Source: Umezawaea tangerina (GTDB taxonomy: Bacteria > Actinomycetota > Actinomycetes > Mycobacteriales > Pseudonocardiaceae). Taken from it: 64,000 bases of DNA. The stretch's first letter is position 1; every line of letters begins with the position of its first letter. The DNA lies in contig NZ_PVTF01000004.1 of NCBI RefSeq assembly GCF_003002815.1, forward strand, positions 248,001-312,000. The letters are read 5' to 3'. The translations under genes and the position numbers were made by a program. The notes under the pieces were generated by a model. It saw only the letters and a list, made by a program, of their open reading frames with translations, was not told the origin of the DNA and did not search any database. Of this stretch, positions 47,844 to 57,278 are shown one piece after another.

Positions 47844-49414
47844 TTCGGGGTCCACTTCTGCAGGTTCCACCAAGGCCCCCAGGAGAGGCCCCCGTGCACG
47901 GCGGGGTCGACGACCTGCTGGTAGCCGTTCCAGTTCTCGCGCACCACGTAGGTGTGCGCCACGAACGCGATCGTCACCAGTCCGGGCGCGGCCACGTAGG
48001 AGCGCTGGAACTGGAGGTAGGCGGCGGCGCGCTGGGCCGGGTCGAGCAGCTTGCGGCCCGCGTCCAGCGCCGCGTCCACGGCCGCGTCGGTGTACCCGCC
48101 GGGGTTGCCGTCGGCGCCGGTGTGCAGCGTCCGGTACAGGGCCTGGTCCGGGTCGAACGGGTCGCCGCCGCCGCCCAGCACGGCGTCCTGCGCGAGCCGC
48201 GGGACGATCGCCTCGCGGCTCAGCCCGGCGAGCTGCACGTCGACGCCGACCGCCTTCGCGTCGGCCACGAACGCCGTCGCCAGGTCGCTGCGGACCACGT
48301 CGCCGATCGGGTACATGAGGGTGAACGAGGCCCGCACGCCGTTGCGCGCGCGCAGCCCGTCCGCGCCGCGGACCCAGCCCGCCTGGTCGAGGGTGAACTC
48401 GGCGACGGCCTTGTCGTAGCGGAACACCGCGTCGGGGTCGACGAACTCCGGCAGCACCGCGGGCACGGGCGTGCTCGCGGACGTGCCCTTGCCCGCCAGC
48501 AGGTTGTCGATCATCCCCTGGCGGTTCACGGCGAGGTTCAGCGCGAGCCGCATCGCCGGGTCGCCGGTCACCGGGTTGCCCGTGGGCAGCGTGATCGCGC
48601 GCAGGTCCGCGGAGCTGTGGTCGAGCACGCGCAGGCCGTCGGCGGTGGCGAAGCCCGCGGCCAGCCTCGGCGGCAGCTCGGCGCCGTCGAACTCGCCCTT
48701 CTGCATCCGCTGCGCCCTGGTGTTGTCGTCGGGCACGAACACCACGGTCAGCTTCTTGATCCGGGGAGCGCCCTCCAGGTGCGCGGGGTTCGCCTCCAGG
48801 ACCATCTTGTCGCCCTTGGTCCACTCGGTCAGCTTGTACGGGCCGGTGCCGACCGGGGCGGTGTTCACCGGGCTGGCGGCCAGCGGCCCACCGGCAGCCA
48901 GCGCCTCGGAGGGCAGGATGCCGAGCACCAGCAGGTCCGGGAACGGCGCGTAGGGCTGGGAGAGGGTGAACCGGACGGTCCGCACGTCGAGCTGCTCGAC
49001 GCCGGTGAGCATCGCGAACTCCGGCCGCACCGTCGCCCCCGAGGCCGGGTCGAGCAGCGCCCGGTAGGTCGCCACGACGTCCTCGGGGCCGAACGTGCTG
49101 CCGTCGGTGAACTTCACGTCGTCGCGCAGCTCCACGGTCCAGGACAGGCCGTCCGCGGCGGGTTTCGGCGCCTTCGCGGCGAGCTGGGGCCGCAGCGTGC
49201 GGTCCGCGCGGTGCTCCACCAGACCGTCGAAGATCTTCGACACGCCCTCGGGCGCGTAGCCCAGCAACGGGTTCAGCGTGGTCGGTTCGACCGCGTCGGC
49301 GAGCACGATGGAGCTGTTGTCGTTCGTGCCCTCCGCACTGGGTGTGGTCGTGCCGGTGCACGCGGAGGCGGCGACGGCGGCCACGAGCAGAACAGGGGGC
49401 AACAGGAAGCGCAC
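47840..49414 (-). CDS. ABC transporter solute-binding lipoprotein, family 5 (peptide/nickel type)
   Basis: 524 aa lipoprotein. Lipobox ending at Cys19 (LLVAAVAASAC). Family 5 features: ADAVEPTTLNPLLGYA, WTVELRDDVKFTDGSTF, NTAPVGTGPYKLTEW, and MRLALNLAVNRQGMIDNLL. No permease or ATPase genes adjoin. Its partner is the class V PLP enzyme with a 4-nt overlap, which suggests a shared substrate (an amino-acid derivative or small peptide; inference). Confidence 0.93.
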   Translation of the reverse strand: MRFLLPPVLLVAAVAASACTGTTTPSAEGTNDNSSIVLADAVEPTTLNPLLGYAPEGVSKIFDGLVEHRADRTLRPQLAAKAPKPAADGLSWTVELRDDVKFTDGSTFGPEDVVATYRALLDPASGATVRPEFAMLTGVEQLDVRTVRFTLSQPYAPFPDLLVLGILPSEALAAGGPLAASPVNTAPVGTGPYKLTEWTKGDKMVLEANPAHLEGAPRIKKLTVVFVPDDNTRAQRMQKGEFDGAELPPRLAAGFATADGLRVLDHSSADLRAITLPTGNPVTGDPAMRLALNLAVNRQGMIDNLLAGKGTSASTPVPAVLPEFVDPDAVFRYDKAVAEFTLDQAGWVRGADGLRARNGVRASFTLMYPIGDVVRSDLATAFVADAKAVGVDVQLAGLSREAIVPRLAQDAVLGGGGDPFDPDQALYRTLHTGADGNPGGYTDAAVDAALDAGRKLLDPAQRAAAYLQFQRSYVAAPGLVTIAFVAHTYVVRENWNGYQQVVDPAVHGGLSWGPWWNLQKWTPK

Positions 49415-49448
49415 GACACCCGACCCTAGTCCGTGCGCTCCGGCACCG

Positions 49449-50120
49449 TCAGCCGATTGCGGCCGGGAGGGGGCGCACCGCGTACGCGCAGTCGATCGTG
49501 CGGCCGGTCGCGGGATCGCGCAGCTCCACCCGCCACTCCCGCGCGAACTGGTTCACGCCCTCGCGCATCGGGATGGTGCCCGACAGCAGCACCGTGCCGG
49601 GCCGCAGCAGGTCACGGGCCCGCAGCACCTCGACCCAGTACGCCGGGGCGAGCAGCTCCGCGAGCGTGCCGACCTGGATCTCCACGCCGTCGGCCCACGC
49701 GGTCAGCTCGATCCCGTCGAGCCGGTCGGCCACCTCGTCGAGCCGCCACGCCGCGCGCCCCAGCACGTCCGGCCCCGCCTGCTTGCTCCACGCCACGCCG
49801 TGCACCTCCAGCGCGCGGTCGGTGTGGTCGCAGGCGACCGTGAGCAGCAGGTCGTCCTCGGTCACCACGAGCGCCCACTCGGCCTCGCCGGACGTGCGGT
49901 CGTGCTGCACGGCCACCTCGTCGGTCTGCTGCGCGAGGTAGGGCGCGACCGGGTAGAGGCTCGGGGTCTCGCTCGGCGCGGGGACGCCCAGCTCGGCGAG
50001 CTCCCGCACGTGGGCGGCCACGTCCTCCTGGCTGCGCCCCGCGTAGCCGCCGTTGAGCAGGGTCGTCACGGTGACCGCCACACGGGCGCCGTCGGGCAGT
50101 TCGAAACGAAGAGTCGACAT
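49449..50120 (-). CDS. DUF2848 family protein (FAH-related)
   Basis: 223 aa. Shows GGYAGRSQEDVAAHVRELAE, PSLYPVAPYLAQQTDEVAVQ, HDRTSGEAEWALVV and PGTVLLSGTIPMREGVNQFA, as in DUF2848, a family distantly like fumarylacetoacetate hydrolases. ATG at 50120. Divergent from the MFS gene across 44 nt holding a TGTATACA site; probably part of the GntR cluster for catabolism of an amide or keto acid (inference). Confidence 0.85.
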   Translation of the reverse strand: MSTLRFELPDGARVAVTVTTLLNGGYAGRSQEDVAAHVRELAELGVPAPSETPSLYPVAPYLAQQTDEVAVQHDRTSGEAEWALVVTEDDLLLTVACDHTDRALEVHGVAWSKQAGPDVLGRAAWRLDEVADRLDGIELTAWADGVEIQVGTLAELLAPAYWVEVLRARDLLRPGTVLLSGTIPMREGVNQFAREWRVELRDPATGRTIDCAYAVRPLPAAIG

Positions 50121-50139
50121 GCCGCTCCTTGCGCATACG

Positions 50140-50153
50140 GGTTGTATACAGCC
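50140..50153. promoter_or_regulatory. Probable GntR operator 1
   Basis: GGTTGTATACAGCC, containing the perfect palindrome TGTATACA (50143-50150), lies between the DUF2848 and MFS starts. The core TGTATAC recurs between the gntR and nitrilase starts. Confidence 0.6.
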
Positions 50154-50164
50154 AGTATTACACG

Positions 50165-51496
50165 ATGCCGTCAACCACACCTCCCGATGTGCGCGGGCCC
50201 GCCCTGATCCGCGCGTTCGCCGCGTCGCTCTCCGGCACCGCGCTGGAGTGGTACGACTTCGCGATCTACAACGTGGCCGCCGCCGTGGTGCTCGGCCCGC
50301 TGTTCTTCCCCAGCTCCGAGCCGCTGACCGCGACGCTGCTGGCGTTCTCCACCTACGCCGTCGGGTACCTCTCGCGGCCGCTGGGCGGGTTCCTGTTCGG
50401 CAGGCTCGGCGACCAGCTCGGCCGCAAGCGCGTGCTGGTGACCACGCTGCTGATCACCGGCATCGCCACGATGCTGATCGGCCTGCTGCCCACGCACGCG
50501 GCCATCGGCGGGCTCGCCGGGGTGCTGCTGGTGGTGCTGCGCTTCGCGCAGGGCGTCGGGCTCGGCGGCGAGTGGGGCGGCGCGGTGCTGCTGTCCAGCG
50601 AGTACGGCGACCCGCGGCAGCGCGGGTTCTGGGCCTCGGCGGCGCAGATCGGACCGCCGGCGGGGAACCTGATGGCGAACGGCGTGCTGGCGCTGCTGGG
50701 CGTGCTGCTCAGCGACGAGCAGTTCCTGTCGTGGGGCTGGCGGGTCGCGTTCCTGCTGTCCGCGGTGCTCGTCGGGTTCGGCCTGTGGATCCGGCTGAAG
50801 CTGGAGGAGACGCCGGTGTTCAAGGCGATCCAGGAGCGCGGCGACCGGCCGGAGGCGCCGGTCGGCGAGGTGTTCCGGACCCAGCGCAGGCCGCTGGTCG
50901 CCGCCGTCCTGTGCCGCGTCGGGCCGGACGTGCTCTACGCGCTGTTCACCGTGTTCGTGCTGACCTACATCACCACCCGGCTCGGCCTGCCGCGCAACGC
51001 CGGGCTGACCGCGGTGCTCATCGCGTCGGGCTGCCAGCTGGTGCTGATGCCGTTGGCGGGCTGGCTGTCGGACCGGGTGAACCGGCGGGTCCTCTACGCC
51101 GGGGCGGCGGTCTGCGGCGCGATCTGGCCGTTCGTGTTCTTCCCGCTGGTCGACACCGGGTCGCGGTCGCTGCTGGTGCTGGGCGTCGTGGTCGGGCTCG
51201 CGTTCCACGCGTTCATGTACGGCCCGCAGGCGGCGTTCATCGCCGAGCAGTTCACGCCGCGGCTGCGCTACACCGGAAGCTCGCTGGCCTACACGCTCGC
51301 GGGCGTGATCGGCGGGGCCGTCGCGCCGCTGGTGTTCACCGCACTGCTGGCGGGGTTCGACACGTGGCTGCTGGTCGCGGTGTACGTCGCGGTCGCCTGC
51401 GCGGTCACGGTGACCGGCCTCTACCTGGGTCGCGACCCGGAGGTGGACGAGGTCGATCAGGCGCCGAGCAGCACCTTGAGCGTGGACTCCAGGTGA
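50165..51496 (+). CDS. MFS transporter (metabolite:H+ symporter type)
   Basis: 443 aa, 12 predicted spans. Starts SLSGTALEWYDFAIYNVAAA, the signature of the MHS/ShiA-like group. The loop 2-3 motif is RPLGGFLFGRLGDQLGRKRV, with a GLGGEWGGAVLLSSEY segment in span 4-5. Transports an organic acid or amine, identity unknown. ATG 50165. Last 40 nt overlap the convergent gntR. Confidence 0.9.
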   Translation: MPSTTPPDVRGPALIRAFAASLSGTALEWYDFAIYNVAAAVVLGPLFFPSSEPLTATLLAFSTYAVGYLSRPLGGFLFGRLGDQLGRKRVLVTTLLITGIATMLIGLLPTHAAIGGLAGVLLVVLRFAQGVGLGGEWGGAVLLSSEYGDPRQRGFWASAAQIGPPAGNLMANGVLALLGVLLSDEQFLSWGWRVAFLLSAVLVGFGLWIRLKLEETPVFKAIQERGDRPEAPVGEVFRTQRRPLVAAVLCRVGPDVLYALFTVFVLTYITTRLGLPRNAGLTAVLIASGCQLVLMPLAGWLSDRVNRRVLYAGAAVCGAIWPFVFFPLVDTGSRSLLVLGVVVGLAFHAFMYGPQAAFIAEQFTPRLRYTGSSLAYTLAGVIGGAVAPLVFTALLAGFDTWLLVAVYVAVACAVTVTGLYLGRDPEVDEVDQAPSSTLSVDSR

Positions 51497-52086
51497 GAGC
51501 TGATCGCCGCCGTGGCCGCCTCGACGTCCCCGGACTCGAGCGCGGCCACGATGGCCTCGTGCTCCAGCAGCACGGCGTCCTGCCTGCCCTCCGAGCGGTA
51601 CAGCGCCACCACACCGGCCCTGATCTGCCGGGCGCGCAGGCCCTCGTACACCTTGGTCAGCAGCTCGTTGCCGGTCGCCGCGACGAGCAGTGCGTGGAAC
51701 TGCCGGTCGACGTCGATGAAGTCCCGCGCGTCGGCCATGCCGCGCAGCCCGGTCTGCCGTTCGATCGCCGCGCGCATCTCCGCGACGGGCGCGGTGCCCG
51801 CCTTCAGGACGTGCTCGGCGGCGAACCTCTCGACCATGCCGCGCAGCTCCATGAGCTCGGCGACCTGGCGACCGGAGACCGGTGCCACGTAAGCACCCTT
51901 CTTGGGCACCAGCTGGACCATGTCCTCGGCCGCGAGCAGCAGCAGCGCCTCGCGGATGGGGGTGCGGGACACGCCGATCCGGTCGGCGACGTCCTGCTCG
52001 CTGATGAAGCGACCCTGCATCTCGGGGTCGGCCAGGATGGTGTCCTTGAGGAACTCGTAGGCCTTGTCGCGACCGGACACCTGCAT
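51457..52086 (-). CDS. GntR-family regulator, FCD (FadR-like) type
   Basis: 209 aa. N-terminal winged helix (GRFISEQDVADRIGVSRTPI, REALLLLAAEDMVQLVPKKG) and a C-terminal FCD ligand domain with metal-binding Asp and His residues (DFIDVDRQFHALLVAATGNE, ALYRSEGRQDAVLLEHEAIV). Divergent from the nitrilase gene with 30 nt between starts; likely represses this cluster through TGTATAC sites. Confidence 0.92.
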   Translation of the reverse strand: MQVSGRDKAYEFLKDTILADPEMQGRFISEQDVADRIGVSRTPIREALLLLAAEDMVQLVPKKGAYVAPVSGRQVAELMELRGMVERFAAEHVLKAGTAPVAEMRAAIERQTGLRGMADARDFIDVDRQFHALLVAATGNELLTKVYEGLRARQIRAGVVALYRSEGRQDAVLLEHEAIVAALESGDVEAATAAISSHLESTLKVLLGA

Positions 52087-52087
52087 A

Positions 52088-52102
52088 CTGTGTGTATACC
52101 AG
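52088..52102. promoter_or_regulatory. Probable GntR operator 2
   Basis: CTGTGTGTATACCAG between the gntR and nitrilase starts shares the TGTATAC core with the site at 50143. With only 30 nt between start codons, binding would block both promoters. Confidence 0.55.
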
Positions 52103-52116
52103 AGGAGGATCACGCC

Positions 52117-52896
52117 GTGCGCGTCGCTCTCAGCCAGATCAGCTCGTCCACCGACCCGTCCGCGAACCTGGAGCTCGTGCGCGACGGCGTCCGCCGGGGC
52201 GCCGCCGCCGGGGCGCGGGTCGTGCTGTTCCCGGAGGCAACCCAGTGCCGGTTCGGGGTGTCGCTCAAGCCCGTCGCCGAGCCGCTGGACGGGCCGTGGG
52301 CGACCGCCGTGCGCGAGGTCGCCGTGGAGCACGGCGTGGTCGTGGTGGCGGGGATGTTCACGCCGACGTCGGACGGGCGGGTGACCAACACGCTGCTCGT
52401 CACGGGCGCCGACGTGCACCTCGGCTACGACAAGATCCACCTGTTCGACGCCTTCGGCTTCCAGGAGTCGAGCACGGTCGCGCCGGGGGCGAAGCCGGTC
52501 ACCGTCGAGGTGGACGGCGTGACCCTCGGCATCGCCACCTGCTACGACATCCGCTTCCCCGAGCTGTTCCGGGCGCTGGCCGACGCGGGCGCCACGGCCG
52601 TGCTGCTCGGCGCGTCCTGGGGTTCGGGCCCCGGCAAGGTCGACCAGTGGGAGCTGCTGGTCCGCGCGCGGGCGTTGGACTGCACCTCGTGGGTGCTGGC
52701 GTGCGGCCAGGCCGACCCCGGCGACCTGGGGACCACGGCTCCGACGGGCGTCGGCCACAGCACCGTCGCCGACCCGCTCGGGACCGTCGTCGACAGCCTC
52801 GGCGCCGACCCCGGCCTGCTGGTGGTGGACATCGACGTGGAGGCGGTCGAGAACGCCCGCCGCACGTTGCCGGTGCTGGCGAACCGGCGGCTCTGA
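52117..52896 (+). CDS. Carbon-nitrogen hydrolase (nitrilase superfamily amidase)
   Basis: 259 aa. Catalytic triad Glu40 (VVLFPEATQ), Lys106 (GYDKIHLFDAFG) and Cys142 (GIATCYDIRFPELFRALAD). Similar to NIT/omega-amidase and deaminated-glutathione amidase branches; substrate uncertain. GTG at 52117 with AGGAGG 8-13 nt upstream. Adjacent DUF2848, MFS and GntR genes point to uptake and hydrolysis of an amide. Confidence 0.93.
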   Translation: MRVALSQISSSTDPSANLELVRDGVRRGAAAGARVVLFPEATQCRFGVSLKPVAEPLDGPWATAVREVAVEHGVVVVAGMFTPTSDGRVTNTLLVTGADVHLGYDKIHLFDAFGFQESSTVAPGAKPVTVEVDGVTLGIATCYDIRFPELFRALADAGATAVLLGASWGSGPGKVDQWELLVRARALDCTSWVLACGQADPGDLGTTAPTGVGHSTVADPLGTVVDSLGADPGLLVVDIDVEAVENARRTLPVLANRRL

Positions 52897-52993
52897 CGAC
52901 CGGCCCCCGCAGGACTGCGTGGGCGGGAACCAACCCGGTTGATCTCCTGTCGTAGCGGCGGAACACTTCTACCGCGACGAAGGGGGAGTCGAC

Positions 52994-53566
52994 GTGACGG
53001 ACTGGGACGAGTGGACGGCCGCGTGGAGATCGGCGACGCACCTCTACGCGCACCTGACGAAGGGCGGGGCACCGCAGCCGCTGTTCACGCCGGTGCGGCT
53101 GCAACCCGGCGAGACGTCGTTCTGCGACCTGACGGTGACGTACTCGCGGTACTACGGCATGGACGTGTCCTACCAGCAGAACAGCGGCTTCTTCGGGTCG
53201 CCGCTGTTCGTCGCCGCCGGGCTGGCCGCGAACGCGGTGGGCAACTCGGTGGCGCGCAACCGGGCGGAGGCGATGGCTGCGCCGCAGTGGCGCGAGCACT
53301 GCGCGGCGCGCACGGTCGTGACGGACCGGCGCACGCTGTGCTTCACCGGTCAGCAGTGGCTGGCGTTCGACCACGACGCGGTGGTCGAGTTCACCGCGGA
53401 CCCGCCGCGCGGGGTGTGCTTCCTGAACTTCTCGGCCGCGGAACCGCTGTGCCTGGCGGGGTTCAGCACGCCGTGGCTGTCGGTGCTGCTGTGCTACTTC
53501 CTCTACGGTGCCGACTCGCTCGGCAGGCTGCCGTACCTGGCCCCGCTCGCCTTGGGCCCGGTGTGA
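52994..53566 (+). CDS. Hypothetical protein
   Basis: 190 aa, unrecognised. Soluble N-terminal part (MTDWDEWTAAWRSATHLYAH) and a segment GETSFCDLTVTYSRYYGMDV. Hydrophobic stretches occur near residues 74-90 (SPLFVAAGLAANAVGNS) and at the C-terminus (PWLSVLLCYFLYGADSLG, LPYLAPLALGPV). GTG 52994 with AGGGGGAG upstream. Monocistronic, with a strong terminator. Confidence 0.7.
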   Translation: MTDWDEWTAAWRSATHLYAHLTKGGAPQPLFTPVRLQPGETSFCDLTVTYSRYYGMDVSYQQNSGFFGSPLFVAAGLAANAVGNSVARNRAEAMAAPQWREHCAARTVVTDRRTLCFTGQQWLAFDHDAVVEFTADPPRGVCFLNFSAAEPLCLAGFSTPWLSVLLCYFLYGADSLGRLPYLAPLALGPV

Positions 53567-53573
53567 TGAGCCC

Positions 53574-53611
53574 GGTGGTGGTGGCGCCGGTCGCCCGGCG
53601 CCACCACCACC
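53574..53611. terminator. Bidirectional terminator before nadC
   Basis: Perfect 17-bp stem GGTGGTGGTGGCGCCGG (53574-53590) with 53595-53611 and a TCGC loop, between two convergent stop codons. Confidence 0.88.
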
Positions 53612-53618
53612 CGTGCCG

Positions 53619-54578
53619 TCAGCGCAGGTCCATCCCCAGGTCCAGCGCCGGTGAGGAGTGCGTCAGGCCGCCGACCGCCAGGTAGTCGACGCCGGTCTCG
53701 GCGTAGGCGCGGGCGACCGGGAGCGTGAGACCACCGGACGCCTCGAGCTTGACCCCGTTGGCGCGGCGGACGGCCTCGGCGCACTGCTCGGGCGTGAAGT
53801 TGTCCAGCAGCACCAGTTCCGCGCCTTCGGCGACGGCCTCGTCGAGCTGGTCGAGGCTGTCCACCTCCACCTCGCACAGCAGGTGCGGGGCGTGGGCGCG
53901 GACCGCCGCCATCGCCGCTTTCACCGACCCCGCGGCGAGGACGTGGTTGTCCTTGATGAGGATCGCGTCGCCGAGCCCCATGCGGTGGTTGACGCCGCCG
54001 CCGCAGCGGACCGCGTACTTCTCCAGCAACCGCAGGCCGGGCAACGTCTTCCGGGAGTCGCGGACCCGCGCGCCGGTGCCCGCGACCGCGTCCACCCACG
54101 CCGCCGTGGCGGTCGCGATCCCGGACAGGTGGGTCAGGAAGTTCAACGCCGTGCGCTCGGCGGTGAGCAGGTCGCGCACCCGGCCGCGCACGACGAGCGC
54201 GGGCTCACCGGGAACGGCCTTCTCGCCGTCGGCACGCTGGGACAGGACCTCCACGTCGGCGCCGAACACCTCCAGCGCCACCGGGATCCCCGCCAGCACA
54301 CCGGGAGCGCGCGGGGTGAGCTCGGCGACCGCCACCGCGTCCGCGGGCACGGTGGCCTCGGTCGTGGCGTCCGGGCCGTACCGCAGGTCCTCCGCCAACG
54401 CCAACGCGATCGCCCGGCGGGCGTCGTCCAGGTCGAGGCCGCGTCCGATGCTCGACCCTGCAAGCAGATCTTCGTGTCCGATGCTCGACCCTGCAAGCAG
54501 ATCTTCGTGTCCGATGCTCGACCCTGCAAGCAGATCTTCGTGTCCAATGCTCGACCCTGCAAGCAGATCTTCGGTCAT
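53619..54578 (-). CDS. nadC: Quinolinate phosphoribosyltransferase with repeated N-terminus
   Basis: 319 aa enzyme forming nicotinate mononucleotide from quinolinate and PRPP. Standard NadC features: AEDLRYGPDATTEATVPADA, RTALNFLTHLSGIATATAAW, RDSRKTLPGLRLLEKYAVRC, GGGVNHRMGLGDAILIKDNH. Oddity: after Met-Thr the first 44 residues are four copies of EDLLAGSSIG(H/R), encoded by a 33-bp tandem repeat, making the protein longer than usual. The ATG at 54578 overlaps the nadB stop (ATGA). Confidence 0.95.
   Translation of the reverse strand: MTEDLLAGSSIGHEDLLAGSSIGHEDLLAGSSIGHEDLLAGSSIGRGLDLDDARRAIALALAEDLRYGPDATTEATVPADAVAVAELTPRAPGVLAGIPVALEVFGADVEVLSQRADGEKAVPGEPALVVRGRVRDLLTAERTALNFLTHLSGIATATAAWVDAVAGTGARVRDSRKTLPGLRLLEKYAVRCGGGVNHRMGLGDAILIKDNHVLAAGSVKAAMAAVRAHAPHLLCEVEVDSLDQLDEAVAEGAELVLLDNFTPEQCAEAVRRANGVKLEASGGLTLPVARAYAETGVDYLAVGGLTHSSPALDLGMDLR
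54443..54574. repeat. 33-bp x 4 tandem repeat inside nadC
   Basis: Units at 54443-54475, 54476-54508, 54509-54541 and 54542-54574. The first three are identical (one base aside at junctions) and the one nearest the start codon carries a synonymous Ile change. In frame, 11 codons each, immediately after the start codon. Looks like recent expansion. Confidence 0.92.
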
Positions 54579-56194
54579 GCTGCACCCCAAACCATCACGG
54601 GATCGGCGAGAACGGGTTGGCCGGTGGGCGTGAGCCGGACGGCCTGGGTCCGGTGCCAGCGGACCTCGTCGCGCACGGTGAAGTCCGTGCGCACGTGGCA
54701 GCCGCGGGACTCGGTGCGCTCGGCGGCGGCCGCGATGAGCGCCCGCGCGGCGAGCGTGAGCGCCGCGTCCTCCACCAGGCGCCGGGTGTCGAGCACCCGG
54801 TCCACAGTGGACAGGTCGAGCACCGAGCCGACGACCGCGAGGCCCTCGGCGTCCCGGCCGATGGCCGCGTACCGGCTCATGACCCGCTGCAACGAGTCGC
54901 GGTCGGCGACCGGGGCGATGGGCAGCACCGGTTCGAGAGCGGTCTTCGGGTCGGCGAGCAGGCCGAGCGCGAGGTCCGCCGCGACGGCCTCCGCCGCGCG
55001 GGTCCCCACGACCAGCCCCTCCAGCAAGCTGTTGGACGCCAACCGGTTCGCGCCGTGCAGACCGGTCCTGGCGACCTCGCCCGCCGCGTACAGCCCGGTG
55101 ATCGCGGTGCGCCCGTCCACGTCGGCCATCACGCCGCCGCAGGCGAAGTGCGCCGCCGGGGCGACCGGGATGGGGTCGCGCGCCGGGTCGATCCCCGCCG
55201 CGAGGCAGGCCGCGTGGACCGTCGGGAACCGGGTCGCCATCCGGTCGAGCTTGGTGGCGTCGAGGAACACGTGGTCGTCGATCCCACCGGGCTCGGTCGC
55301 CATGTGCCGGGTGATGGCCGCCGCGACGACGTCGCGGGGAGCCAGGTCCTCCAACGGGTGCACGCCCTTCATCACCCGCGCGCCGGTCGCGTCGACCAGC
55401 ACCGCCCCCTCGCCGCGCACCGCCTCGGTGACCAGCGGGCACCGGCCGCGCGCGCCGCGACCGGTGTAGAGGACGGTCGGGTGGAACTGGACGAACTCGA
55501 CGTCCGCCGCCATCGCGCCCGCCCGCATCGCCAGCGCCAGGCCGTCGCCGGTCGCGACCTCGGGGTTGGACGTCGCCTGGTAGAGCTGGCCCAGGCCGCC
55601 GCTGGCGAGCAGCACCGCGGGGGCGCCGATCGCGCCGGGCACGCCGTTGCCGTCGAGCACCAGCAGCCCGCAGACCACGCCGAGCGGGGTGCGCAGCGCG
55701 TCGACCGCGACGTGCTGCTCCAGCACCGGGAGCCTGCCGTCCGCGGTCGCCGCGAGCAGCGCCCGCTCGACCTCGGCGCCGGTCGCGTCACCGCCGGAGT
55801 GCACCACGCGGAACGCCGTGTGCCCGCCCTCGCGGGTGCGCGCCAGGTGGCCGTCGGGCTTGGCGTCGAAGACGGCGCCGCGCTCGCGCAGCCGTTCCAC
55901 CGCCGCCGGACCGCCGGAGATCACCGCCGTGACGGCGTCCTCGTCGCACAGACCGGCACCCGCGACGAGCGTGTCGCCGATGTGCGCGCCGACGGTGTCG
56001 CCCTCATCGTGCTCACCAGGCAGCACGACGGCCACGCCGCCCTGCGCCCAGCGCGTGTTGCCGTCCGGCCCGCTGGCCTTGGTGACGACGAGGACCCGCA
56101 GGCCCAGCTCGTGGGCGCGCAGCGCGGCCGTCAGCCCCGCCACGCCCGTGCCGACCACGACGAGGTCGGCACGGGCCTCCCAGCGGGGCCTCAC
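54575..56194 (-). CDS. nadB: L-aspartate oxidase
   Basis: 539 aa flavoenzyme oxidising aspartate to iminoaspartate. FAD motif [16 protein letters not shown]; active-site segments [58 protein letters not shown]; and [18 protein letters not shown] at 56194 overlaps the nadA stop (GTGA). Confidence 0.96.
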   Translation of the reverse strand: MRPRWEARADLVVVGTGVAGLTAALRAHELGLRVLVVTKASGPDGNTRWAQGGVAVVLPGEHDEGDTVGAHIGDTLVAGAGLCDEDAVTAVISGGPAAVERLRERGAVFDAKPDGHLARTREGGHTAFRVVHSGGDATGAEVERALLAATADGRLPVLEQHVAVDALRTPLGVVCGLLVLDGNGVPGAIGAPAVLLASGGLGQLYQATSNPEVATGDGLALAMRAGAMAADVEFVQFHPTVLYTGRGARGRCPLVTEAVRGEGAVLVDATGARVMKGVHPLEDLAPRDVVAAAITRHMATEPGGIDDHVFLDATKLDRMATRFPTVHAACLAAGIDPARDPIPVAPAAHFACGGVMADVDGRTAITGLYAAGEVARTGLHGANRLASNSLLEGLVVGTRAAEAVAADLALGLLADPKTALEPVLPIAPVADRDSLQRVMSRYAAIGRDAEGLAVVGSVLDLSTVDRVLDTRRLVEDAALTLAARALIAAAAERTESRGCHVRTDFTVRDEVRWHRTQAVRLTPTGQPVLADPVMVWGAA

Positions 56195-57210
56195 TCGCCG
56201 CCGCCGGGCTTGCCGATCTCGATCATCCGCTGCACCGACGCCTGCGCCCGCTTCGCGGTCTCCAGGTCGACGTGCACCTCGTCCAGGCCCTCGCGCAGGC
56301 AGCGCAGCAGGGCGGTGGGCGTGATCATCTTCATGTACCGGCACGACGCCCGGTCGTTCACCGCCCGGAAGTCGATCTCCGGCGCGGCCTTGCGCAGCTG
56401 GTGCAGCATGCCGATCTCGGTCGCCACCAGCACCGACTTCGCGGTCGTCCCGCGCGCGGCGGTGATCATGTCGCCGGTGGACAGGATGCGCACCTGGCTC
56501 GCGGGCACGATGCCCTCGCCCGCGAGGTAGAGCGCCGAGGTGGCGCAGCCGCACTCCGGGTGGATGAACAGGTCCGCCTCGGGGTCCTCGGCCGCGCGCG
56601 CGGCCAGCTCCGGACCGTTGATGCCCGCGTGCACGTGGCACTCGCCCGCCCAGATGTGCAGGTTCTCCCGACCCGTCTCGCGCTTCACGTGCGCGCCCAG
56701 GAACTGGTCGGGCAGGAACAGCACCTCGCGGTCCGCCGGGATCGAGGCGACCACGTCGACCGCGTTCGACGACGTGCAGCAGATGTCCGTCTCGGCCTTC
56801 ACCTCGGCGGTCGTGTTCACGTACGACACGACCACCGCGCCGGGGTGCTCGGCCTTCCAGGCGCGCAGCTGCTCACCGGTGATCGAGTCGGCCAGCGAGC
56901 AGCCCGCCCGCTCGTCGGGGATCAGCACGGTCTTCTGCGGGGCCAGGATCTTCGCCGTCTCCGCCATGAAGTGCACGCCGCAGAAGATGATCGTGGACGC
57001 GTCGCTGGCCGCGGCGATGCGGCTGAGCGCGAGCGAGTCGCCCGTGTGGTGGGCGATGTCCTGGATCTCGGGCAGCTGGTAGTTGTGCGCGAGGATGACC
57101 GCGTCGCGCTGACGTGCGAGCTCGAGCACCTCCGCGCGCCAGGACGCGTCGGCCTCGATGCCGTCGTACGCGCCGTCTGAGGTTCGCTCCACATATGCGG
57201 TAGCGACCAT
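56191..57210 (-). CDS. nadA: Quinolinate synthase
   Basis: 339 aa [4Fe-4S] enzyme condensing iminoaspartate with DHAP. Cluster cysteines in [28 protein letters not shown] and [14 protein letters not shown]; substrate residues [22 protein letters not shown] 57210 with GGAGG upstream. First gene of nadA-nadB-nadC, divergent from NrtR. Confidence 0.96.
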   Translation of the reverse strand: MVATAYVERTSDGAYDGIEADASWRAEVLELARQRDAVILAHNYQLPEIQDIAHHTGDSLALSRIAAASDASTIIFCGVHFMAETAKILAPQKTVLIPDERAGCSLADSITGEQLRAWKAEHPGAVVVSYVNTTAEVKAETDICCTSSNAVDVVASIPADREVLFLPDQFLGAHVKRETGRENLHIWAGECHVHAGINGPELAARAAEDPEADLFIHPECGCATSALYLAGEGIVPASQVRILSTGDMITAARGTTAKSVLVATEIGMLHQLRKAAPEIDFRAVNDRASCRYMKMITPTALLRCLREGLDEVHVDLETAKRAQASVQRMIEIGKPGGGE

Positions 57211-57235
57211 GGGGTCCTCCTCGCGACTCTCCGAG

Positions 57236-57258
57236 GTTTTCGCCTTTGGGTCGAAAAC
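57236..57258. promoter_or_regulatory. NrtR operator
   Basis: GTTTTCG (57236-57242), 9-nt spacer, CGAAAAC (57252-57258): perfect inverted repeat between the divergent nadA and nrtR starts, standing out as AT-rich in a GC-rich region. A TACTAT hexamer (57267-57272) could drive a leaderless nrtR from the GTG at 57279. Confidence 0.78.
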
Positions 57259-57278
57259 GTGGTCGATACTATCAGCCC

